6,552 bases of DNA from Pseudolabrys sp. GTDB taxonomy: Bacteria; Pseudomonadota; Alphaproteobacteria; Rhizobiales; Xanthobacteraceae. The DNA is taken from assembly GCA_029945495.1 (NCBI GenBank), contig JAQSCR010000627.1:1-6552 (forward strand), written 5' to 3'. Under the pieces are notes generated by a model. The model did not search any database, was not told the DNA's origin, and was given only the letters and a program-made list of their open reading frames with translations. The position numbers were made by a program, and so were the translations under genes. This document shows, one piece after another, positions 1-5,233 of the stretch (the stretch's first letter is position 1; every line of letters starts with the position of its first letter).

Positions 1-33
1 CCTCCCCGCCACGCGAAGCCGCGTGTGGGGAGG
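1..33. repeat. GC-rich imperfect palindrome at the window edge
   Basis: Bases 1-7 (CCTCCCC) pair with 27-33 (GGGGAGG), and 11-15 (ACGCG) pair with 20-24 (CGCGT) around an AAGC loop. A small internal bulge lies at 8-10/25-26. No T run follows on the plus strand, where the next bases are GGAAAAG. The minus-strand continuation lies outside the window, so terminator function cannot be judged. C-rich/G-rich palindromes of this look are common in intergenic regions of alphaproteobacteria, so it may be a dispersed repeat; that is inference. The left end may also be cut. Confidence 0.45.
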
Positions 34-74
34 GGAAAAGAAGAAGCCACGGCGTGTGGGTTCTGTTCAGACAA

Positions 75-116
75 TAAAAAATCCCGCTCTGGACATTTGT
101 CCAGGGCGGGATTTTC
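75..116 (-). terminator. Rho-independent terminator of the cytochrome gene
   Basis: Arms 78-95 and 98-115 form an 18-bp stem with a single T-G type mismatch and a two-base loop. The stem core is TCCCGC...GCGGGA, capped by GGACA/TGTCC. Read on the minus strand, the second arm ends in a run of Ts (plus-strand A run 76-81), as expected for an intrinsic terminator. It starts about 38 bases past the stop of the minus-strand cytochrome gene, so it most likely ends that transcript. The plus-strand side also ends in TTTT (112-115), so some bidirectional activity is possible. Confidence 0.85.
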
Positions 117-153
117 TTTGGGCCGAAAGTCCGGCGAACGCGAAGCTAAAAAC

Positions 154-663
154 TTACTCGGATTTTTCCGGTTTGGCCGCCTCAGCCGGCTTTGCCTCTG
201 GTTTGGCCTCGGCCTTCGGCTCCGGCTTGGCTTCCGGCTTGGCCTCGGTCTTCACGTCACCCTTCGCGTCGCCCTTGGGCTCGCCTGAGGGCTTGCCACC
301 CGCTGCTTTGCCGTCCTTGCCATCGCCCGGCTTCTTGGCCGCGGGCTTGGCGGCGCTGCGCTTGGTCTTCTTTTCCGGGGCCGCCGGTCCGCTGTCCATC
401 GACTGGACGTATTTGGCGAGGGCCGCCGCCGATTCACGGCTGGCCGTATAGTGCTCGCGCAGGAAGCTCTCCAGCCCGAGGCCGAAAGCGCCGCCGGCTT
501 TGGACAGGCCCTGCGGGCTCTTGTGACAGATGGCGCAATCGGAGGCGAAAATCTGTGCCGGCGTCTTGTTGCTATAGAGGTTTTCCTGAGCGCTGACCGG
601 CACCACCCACAAAAGCGCCAATACGCCCACCGCCTGTCGCATGCCGCGATCCAAAAACTTCAT
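154..663 (-). CDS. Small exported c-type cytochrome with Lys/Ala/Pro/Glu-rich tail
   Basis: The predicted protein has 169 residues. Residues 1-25 look like a Sec signal peptide: MKFLDRGMR, then a hydrophobic run (QAVGVLALLWVVPV) and a VSA|QE cleavage site. One haem c attachment motif, CAICH, lies at 43-47, so haem would be attached covalently in the periplasm and the protein would carry electrons there; its partner is unknown. The globular part is short (about 27-90) and ends in a helix resembling the last helix of class I cytochromes (LAKYVQSM). No Met sits about where the usual axial ligand falls; His71 or Met89 are candidates. Residues 91-169 are low-complexity, basic at first and then alternating K/E with A and P. 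The start at 663 was chosen because AGGA lies nine bases upstream on the minus strand and because it gives a clean signal peptide. An in-frame ATG at 669 would add only two residues. The gene stands alone, divergent from the CFA synthase gene. The exact family is not recognised. Confidence 0.85.
   Translation of the reverse strand: MKFLDRGMRQAVGVLALLWVVPVSAQENLYSNKTPAQIFASDCAICHKSPQGLSKAGGAFGLGLESFLREHYTASRESAAALAKYVQSMDSGPAAPEKKTKRSAAKPAAKKPGDGKDGKAAGGKPSGEPKGDAKGDVKTEAKPEAKPEPKAEAKPEAKPAEAAKPEKSE
187..243 (-). repeat. Short in-frame tandem repeat coding KPEA-type units
   Basis: Inside the cytochrome tail (residues 141-159) the protein reads AKPEAKPEPKAEAKPEAKP, four-residue units of Ala-Lys-Pro-Glu type with variation. 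At DNA level an 11-base word, TCCGGCTTGGC, recurs at 221-231 and 233-243, a 12-base period matching four codons. Such a tract can change length by slippage or recombination. The expected structure is an extended, disordered, highly charged tail. Confidence 0.7.
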
Positions 664-669
664 AGCCAT

Positions 670-1010
670 CCGTCCTGTTGCCGCTTTAACCGCGCGCCCC
701 TGTGCGACCCGTTCTAGGCCACGAGTCGGCATGTTTGATAGCCCATTATCGCCGGATTGTGACCGTCCCCTTTGAGCGGCCCTTTGCCGCCTTGGCGCAC
801 CGCGACGGCAGGATGCCCCCGTCCGGCGCGGCGCCTCCGGCAAAATTGCATGGCCCGCCGCCAATTGTGGCATTGAAGTACCGGCACGAGTTTGGTTGAA
901 TATTGCCGCAGAACCCGTTTTTGGTCCGACCCGTTTGTTGGCGATCAAAAGCGACCGCGATGGACCTGCCTATATTGGTTCACGAGTTGATAGATTGATG
1001 GAGACGGCCG
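670..1010. promoter_or_regulatory. Divergent intergenic region between the cytochrome and cfa genes
   Basis: This roughly 341-base spacer must hold the promoters of both divergent genes. Promoter sequences are only suggestive. On the minus strand a GATAAT hexamer (745-750) lies about 82 bases before the cytochrome start, without a clear -35. On the plus strand TATATT (971-976) lies about 35 bases before the cfa start, also without a good -35 at 16-18 bases. The plus strand carries a good ribosome binding site, GGAG at 1000-1003, seven bases before the cfa ATG. No convincing gene, RNA or known operator was seen in the rest. Confidence 0.4.
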
Positions 1011-2276
1011 ATGGATCGGTTGCTTCATTTCCTGTTGAAGACTTTTATCCGGCGGGGGACATTTCGCGTAACGACCTCGCGCGGAACAGTTTTCACTTTC
1101 GGCGACGGGACTGGCCAGCCGGTATCGGTTCGTTTTGCCTCCCGCGCCGCCGAATGGGGCATCCTCCTCGATCCGGAACTTAAATTCGGCGAGTCTTATA
1201 TGGACGGCAGCTTCGTGGTCGAGCAAGGCTCGATCGCCGACGTGCTGGCCATCTGCCTCGGGCAAAAAACCGAAGTGCCGCATTGGGCCCGGCTGCAGGG
1301 CTTCCTGCGCTTCCTTTACCGCCGCTTCGAGCAGTTCAATCCGCGGACACGGTCGCGCCGCAACGTCGCGCACCATTACGATCTCGACGGACGGCTGTAT
1401 TCGCTGTTTCTCGATGCCGACCGGCAATATAGCTGCGCCTATTTCGAGCGCCCCGACCAGTCGCTCGACGACGCCCAGTTGGCCAAGAAGCGCCACCTCG
1501 CCGCCAAGCTGCGGCTTTCGCCGGATGTTCCGCGGCGCGAATTGCGCCTGCTCGATATCGGTTGCGGCTGGGGCGGCCTCGGACTGTATCTGGCCGACTT
1601 CGGCGGCGCCGACGTCACCGGCGTGACCCTCTCGCAGGAACAGCATGGCATCGCCAACGCGCGCGCCAGCGAACGGGGCCTGAGCGCGCGCGCCCGCTTC
1701 AACCTGCAGGATTACCGCGACATCGACGATCGTTTCGACCGCATCGTCTCGGTCGGCATGTTCGAGCATGTCGGCGTCAACCACTACGAGACGTTCTTCA
1801 AGAAGAGCGCGCAGTTGCTCACCGACGACGGTGTCATGGTGCTGCACTCCATCGGCCGCTCCGAAGGGCCGAGCAACACCAATCCCTGGATCTCGAAATA
1901 CATCTTCCCCGGCGGCTATATCCCGTCGCTGTCGGAAGTTCTGCCGGGCATCGAGAAAGCCGGCCTGCTGGTCACCGATATCGAAATCCTGCGCCTGCAT
2001 TATGCCGAAACGCTCAAGCACTGGCGCGAGCGGTTCCTGGCGCACCGCGAGGAAGTCGAGCGGATTTACGACCAAAGCTTTGTGCGGATGTGGGAATTCT
2101 ACCTCGCCTCGTCCGAAATGGCGTTCCGCGAGCAAAATCTGATGGTGTTCCAGATTCAGCTCACCAAACGCCAGAACGTGGTGCCGATGACGCGCGATTA
2201 CATCATGCGCGAGGAACAGCGCCTGCAGAATGCCGAGCAGATGCGGCGCGAGCCGCTGCGGCTGGCCGGCGAGTAG
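1011..2276 (+). CDS. cfa: Cyclopropane-fatty-acyl-phospholipid synthase
   Basis: The 421-residue product is predicted to transfer a methylene group from S-adenosylmethionine to cis double bonds of membrane phospholipid acyl chains (EC 2.1.1.79), acting at the inner face of the cytoplasmic membrane. The N-terminal part (about 1-110) resembles the lipid-binding domain of the family. The methyltransferase core starts near 120. SAM motif I is LLDIGCGWGG at 180-189, followed by GVTLSQEQ (204-211), QDYRDIDDRFDRIVSVGMFEHVG (233-255) and the hallmark PWISKYIFPGGYIPS (292-306). Positions matching the bicarbonate-binding residues of the E. coli enzyme are kept: Cys142, Glu252, His279, Ile281 and Tyr331. 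The enzyme is therefore probably active. The length is slightly above the E. coli protein because of extra C-terminal residues (about 395-421). The ATG at 1011 has GGAG seven bases upstream. The gene is monocistronic, with a strong terminator 48 bases past its stop. Cyclopropanation usually rises in stationary phase or acid stress, but no such control element is visible here. Confidence 0.96.
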   Translation: MDRLLHFLLKTFIRRGTFRVTTSRGTVFTFGDGTGQPVSVRFASRAAEWGILLDPELKFGESYMDGSFVVEQGSIADVLAICLGQKTEVPHWARLQGFLRFLYRRFEQFNPRTRSRRNVAHHYDLDGRLYSLFLDADRQYSCAYFERPDQSLDDAQLAKKRHLAAKLRLSPDVPRRELRLLDIGCGWGGLGLYLADFGGADVTGVTLSQEQHGIANARASERGLSARARFNLQDYRDIDDRFDRIVSVGMFEHVGVNHYETFFKKSAQLLTDDGVMVLHSIGRSEGPSNTNPWISKYIFPGGYIPSLSEVLPGIEKAGLLVTDIEILRLHYAETLKHWRERFLAHREEVERIYDQSFVRMWEFYLASSEMAFREQNLMVFQIQLTKRQNVVPMTRDYIMREEQRLQNAEQMRREPLRLAGE

Positions 2277-2324
2277 ACCACCGGGCCGGTAGAATTAGCC
2301 TCTGCAAAATCGCGTGCGCTTTTG

Positions 2325-2360
2325 TCGGTGCGTCAATTCAAATGACGCACCGATTTTTTT
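2325..2360 (+). terminator. Rho-independent terminator after cfa
   Basis: A perfect 11-bp stem, TCGGTGCGTCA (2325-2335) with TGACGCACCGA (2343-2353), closes a seven-base loop and is followed directly by seven Ts (2354-2360). There is no T run on the opposite side, so it acts on the plus strand only. It separates the cfa transcript from the dnaB leader. Confidence 0.93.
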
Positions 2361-2375
2361 GTCTGTGGTCATCCG

Positions 2376-2384
2376 TGTGGATAA
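2376..2384 (-). promoter_or_regulatory. Perfect consensus DnaA box upstream of dnaB
   Basis: The nine bases TGTGGATAA are the exact reverse complement of the consensus DnaA box TTATCCACA. The site lies 16 bases past the cfa terminator and 115 bases before the dnaB start codon, in non-coding DNA. DnaA, the replication initiator, also acts as a transcription factor at such boxes, so control of dnaB by DnaA is plausible. A single box does not make an origin, and no AT-rich unwinding region or cluster of boxes is seen. Occupancy is inferred. Confidence 0.6.
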
Positions 2385-2429
2385 CGGCGATTAGTGCCGG
2401 CGTACGATCGCACCCTGGCGAAAGCGGTG

Positions 2430-2476
2430 TAAGCCAAATGCCGATCAAGCTTAAGCCGACCCATCAAACTTAAGCC
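2430..2476 (+). repeat. Three imperfect TAAGCC repeats in the dnaB leader
   Basis: TAAGCC occurs at 2430-2435, 2452-2457 and 2471-2476. The second and third copies are embedded in a 14-base repeat, ATCAA(G/A)CTTAAGCC, at 2444-2457 and 2463-2476, with 13 of 14 bases identical and a period of 19. The first and third copies share TAAGCCAAAT(T)GCCG, apart from one extra T. The second copy contains the palindrome GCTTAAGC. They lie 24-70 bases before dnaB and could be an operator or part of the 5' untranslated region. No known regulator motif was matched. Confidence 0.55.
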
Positions 2477-2499
2477 AAATTGCCGGAACAAAGACCTCT

Positions 2500-4005
2500 A
2501 TGGCCGCCATCGAATCAGCACTGCGCAAGCCGGTCGAAGAACCGGCCGCCCTCTACCGCACCGCTCCGCACAATATCGAAGCGGAACAGGCGCTGTTGGG
2601 CGCTATCCTGGTCAATAACGAAGCGTTTTACCGCGTTTCCGACTTCCTGACCCCGGAGCACTTCTTCGAGCCGATCCATCAGAAGATTTTCCAGATCGCC
2701 CGCGACCTCGTCAGAGTCGGCAAGATCGCCACCCCGGTCACGTTGAAGACCTTCCTCGACGCCAGCATCGACATTGGCGGCATGACGTTAAGCCAATACC
2801 TGGCGCGGCTGGCCGCCGAGGCCACCACCATCATCAACGCCGAGGATTACGGCCACACCGTCTACGACCTGTCGATCCGCCGCGACCTGATCAAGGTCGG
2901 CGAGGACATGGTCAATGTCGCCTTCGACGCGCCGGTCGACTTCGCGCCGAAGGCGCAAATCGAAGATGCCGAGCGCAAATTGTTTGAACTGGCCGAGACC
3001 GGCCGCTACGACGGCGGCTTCCAGGTTTTCGGCCAGGCGCTGACTACCGCCATCGACATGGCAGCCAACGCCTATCAGCGCGACGGCAAATTGTCCGGCA
3101 TCGCCACCGGGCTCGACGATCTCGACCGCATGATGGGCGGCCTGCAGAAGTCGGACTTGATCGTGCTCGCCGGACGCCCCGGCATGGGCAAGACCGCGCT
3201 CGCCACCAACATCGCCTTCAATGTCGCCAATGCCTGGGAAGGCAATGTGCGCGCCGACGGCCACACCGAGACCACCAATGGCGGCGTGGTCGGCTTCTTC
3301 TCGCTGGAAATGTCGGCCGAACAGCTCGCCACCCGTATCATCGCCGAGCAGACCGGCATTCCGTCGAACCAGATCCGCCGCGGCGGCATCAGCGCCGACG
3401 AGTTCGAGAAGATCAAGGACTACTCGATCCGCTTGCAGAACCTGAAGCTGTTCGTCGATGAGACCGGCGGTCTGTCGATCGCGCAGCTCGCGGCGCGTGC
3501 CCGCCGCCTGAAGCGCCAGCGCGGCCTCGATTTGATCGTCGTCGATTACCTTCAACTGCTTACCGGTTCGAGCAAGCGCGGCGCCGAAAACCGCGTGCAG
3601 GAAATCACCGAGATCACCACGCGGCTGAAAGCTTTGGCGAAAGAACTGCAGGTGCCGGTGATGGCGCTGTCGCAATTGTCTCGTCAGGTCGAAAGCCGCG
3701 AGGACAAGCATCCGCAGCTGTCGGACTTGCGTGAATCGGGTTCGATCGAACAGGACGCCGACGTCGTCATGTTCGTCTATCGCGAAGAATATTATCATTT
3801 GATGCGCAAGCCCTCGGAAAGCGACCGCGAGAAATTCGCCGCCTGGATGGCCGACAGCGACAAGTACTACGGCAAGGCCGAAGTCATCATTGGCAAGCAG
3901 CGCCACGGCCCGACTGGCACGGTGCAACTGGCCTTCGAAGGCGCCACCACAAAATTCTCGTCGCTGGCGCAGGCCGACCATCTGCCGGAGCGGATGGGCG
4001 ACTAG
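2500..4005 (+). CDS. dnaB: Replicative DNA helicase DnaB
   Basis: This 501-residue protein is the hexameric ATP-driven 5'-3' helicase that unwinds DNA at the replication fork and binds primase. The N-terminal DnaB domain spans about 23-125 (APHNIEAEQALLGAIL). A linker leads into the RecA-like motor at about 196-490. Walker A is GRPGMGKT (225-232). The FFSLEMS motif follows with catalytic Glu270. Walker B is LIVVDY with Asp349. The SQLSRQVE and LSDLRESGSIEQDADVV motifs lie at about 391-423, and the arginine finger region KQRHGPTGT at 466-474 with Arg468. Residues 246-262 form a small insertion common in alphaproteobacterial DnaB. All key residues are present, the length is normal and no intein is inserted. 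The start at 2500 fits the family's N-terminus; its ribosome binding site is weak (GGAA, 11 bases upstream). Its leader holds a DnaA box and repeats. The ribosomal-protein and alr/radA genes often near dnaB in this order are not in the window. Confidence 0.97.
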   Translation: MAAIESALRKPVEEPAALYRTAPHNIEAEQALLGAILVNNEAFYRVSDFLTPEHFFEPIHQKIFQIARDLVRVGKIATPVTLKTFLDASIDIGGMTLSQYLARLAAEATTIINAEDYGHTVYDLSIRRDLIKVGEDMVNVAFDAPVDFAPKAQIEDAERKLFELAETGRYDGGFQVFGQALTTAIDMAANAYQRDGKLSGIATGLDDLDRMMGGLQKSDLIVLAGRPGMGKTALATNIAFNVANAWEGNVRADGHTETTNGGVVGFFSLEMSAEQLATRIIAEQTGIPSNQIRRGGISADEFEKIKDYSIRLQNLKLFVDETGGLSIAQLAARARRLKRQRGLDLIVVDYLQLLTGSSKRGAENRVQEITEITTRLKALAKELQVPVMALSQLSRQVESREDKHPQLSDLRESGSIEQDADVVMFVYREEYYHLMRKPSESDREKFAAWMADSDKYYGKAEVIIGKQRHGPTGTVQLAFEGATTKFSSLAQADHLPERMGD

Positions 4006-4009
4006 GCGG

Positions 4010-4030
4010 CCCGCGCTTATCATGCGCGGG
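4010..4030 (+). other. Short hairpin just after dnaB
   Basis: CCCGCGC (4010-4016) and GCGCGGG (4024-4030) form a perfect 7-bp GC stem with loop TTATCAT. It starts five bases after the dnaB stop. No T run follows (AATCTGCT), so it is at best a weak or partial terminator, or an mRNA-stabilising 3' hairpin. It contains the ATG at 4022 at the loop/stem junction, which argues against that codon as the start of the next gene. Confidence 0.5.
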
Positions 4031-4081
4031 AATCTGCTACAGTCGCGCGCGGCTGCCTCGATCATCAGCAAAAGACCGCCC

Positions 4082-5218
4082 GTGACATCCGATCGCAAAA
4101 ACATCCTCCGGGCGCAAATTCTGCGGGCCATTGGCCATGAGCGGTTCTTAGGCCTCACCTTCGCGACTGCTTTTGTCTTCGCGCGGTTCGGCGACACGCT
4201 GCTCGAAGGCTTGCACAACCCGCTATGGCTCGGCTTCATCTTCGCCTGGCTGTTCGCGATCGTTCTCGGCTCGGCTTTGTGCGTGGCGCGCCATGCCGAT
4301 CACGTCGCCGAAATCGTCGGCGAGCCTTACGGCACCCTCATCCTCACTTTGTCAGTGACCACGATCGAGGTGATGAGCATCACCGCGGTGATGCTGCATG
4401 GCGAGAACAATCCGACATTGGTGCGCGACACCCTGTTCGCCATCGTCATGATCATTCTCGGCGGCATGGTCGGCGGCTCGCTGCTGCTCGGCGGCTGGCG
4501 GCATCGCGAGATGCACTACAACCTGCAAGGCGCCAACGCCTATCTCGGTGTCATCATTCCGCTGACGGTGCTGACGCTGACGCTGCCCAATTTCACCGTC
4601 ACGACGCCCGGGCCGACGCTGTCCTTTCCACAGCAGATATTTGTGTTTGTCATGGCGCTCGGCCTGTACGGCGCGTTCCTCGCCTTGCAGACCGGGCGAC
4701 ACCGCGGCTACTTCGTCAGCGATGGCAGCGATACGTCGGCACCGCCGGCGCTGCCGCACGCCAAACCGTCGCTCGCCTGGCACGGGGTGTTGCTGCTCGC
4801 CTATATCCTGCCTGTGGTGTATCTCGCCGAACAGCTCGCCACCCCGATCGACTACTTCATCGAGACGCTGAAGGCGCCGCCGGTGCTGGGCGGCGTCGTC
4901 ATCGCCATGCTGGTGGCGACGCCCGAAGCCATCGCCGCCACGCGATCGGCGATGACCAATAATCTGCAGCGCTCGGTCAACATATCGCTCGGCTCGGTGC
5001 TCTCGACCATCGGCCTGACGGTGCCGGCGATGCTGGCGATCAGCCGCCTGACCGGCCACGAGGTCTATCTCGGCCTGGACGGCGCCAACGACGTCCTGCT
5101 GCTGTTGACGCTGGCGGTCAGCGTCGTCACCTTCGCCAGCGGCCGCACCAACATCCTGCAGGGCGCGGTGCACGCCATGCTGTTCGCCGCCTTCGTGATG
5201 TTGATATTTCAAAATTAG
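4082..5218 (+). CDS. chaA: Ca2+(Na+)/H+ antiporter, ChaA type
   Basis: From the GTG at 4082 the product has 378 residues, close to the 366 of E. coli ChaA. It is an inner-membrane antiporter predicted to expel Ca2+, and perhaps Na+ or K+, in exchange for protons. About ten to eleven hydrophobic segments are visible. The two sodium/calcium exchanger repeats carry the expected acidic motifs: RHADHVAEIVGEPYGTLIL and TTIEV at about 70-97, with Glu81 and Glu96, and ATPEAIAATRSAMTNNLQRS...GSVLSTIGLTVP at about 279-315, with Glu282. PTLVRDTLFAIVMIILGGMVG (111-131) and the C-terminal SGRTNILQGAVHAMLFAAF (353-371) also match the family. A hydrophilic loop (about 204-230) separates the halves. The start is uncertain: an in-frame ATG at 4022 would add 20 residues but sits in a hairpin, and neither codon has a good ribosome binding site. 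The gene follows dnaB by 76 bases and precedes the oxidoreductase gene by 15. Ion preference cannot be read from the sequence. Confidence 0.9.
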   Translation: MTSDRKNILRAQILRAIGHERFLGLTFATAFVFARFGDTLLEGLHNPLWLGFIFAWLFAIVLGSALCVARHADHVAEIVGEPYGTLILTLSVTTIEVMSITAVMLHGENNPTLVRDTLFAIVMIILGGMVGGSLLLGGWRHREMHYNLQGANAYLGVIIPLTVLTLTLPNFTVTTPGPTLSFPQQIFVFVMALGLYGAFLALQTGRHRGYFVSDGSDTSAPPALPHAKPSLAWHGVLLLAYILPVVYLAEQLATPIDYFIETLKAPPVLGGVVIAMLVATPEAIAATRSAMTNNLQRSVNISLGSVLSTIGLTVPAMLAISRLTGHEVYLGLDGANDVLLLLTLAVSVVTFASGRTNILQGAVHAMLFAAFVMLIFQN

Positions 5219-5233
5219 AAGCGGCGGGCGCGC

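Noticed and set aside
731..750. FNR/FixK-type box upstream of the cytochrome gene (ATCAA half site)
   Set aside because: Only one half site matches; the partner half at the required four-base spacing reads TAATG, not TTGAT.
702..899. Small plus-strand open frame in the divergent spacer
   Set aside because: No ribosome binding site, no recognisable sequence and length expected by chance at this GC content.
664..948. N-terminal extension of the cytochrome gene to an ATG at 948
   Set aside because: The frame is open, but this would bury the signal peptide about 95 residues inside the protein, and the extension is Arg/Ala-rich without any domain. The start at 663 has AGGA at good spacing.
945..2135. 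Long minus-strand open frame opposite cfa (396 codons)
   Set aside because: It mirrors the cfa gene in a GC-rich genome; its translation has no recognisable domain, while the plus strand has full CFA synthase motifs.
2451..2473. CtrA binding site in the dnaB leader
   Set aside because: The two TTAA cores are 15 bases apart, whereas the CtrA motif needs seven.
2361..2499. Replication origin next to dnaB
   Set aside because: Only one DnaA box is present, with no box cluster and no AT-rich unwinding element.
3890..4081. Start of the antiporter gene inside dnaB (ATG 3890)
   Set aside because: The extra residues are an out-of-frame reading of the dnaB 3' end, and the family starts near the GTG at 4082.
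2788..4239. Long minus-strand open frame opposite dnaB (483 codons)
   Set aside because: It is a shadow of dnaB with low-complexity composition and no domain; the plus strand encodes a complete DnaB.
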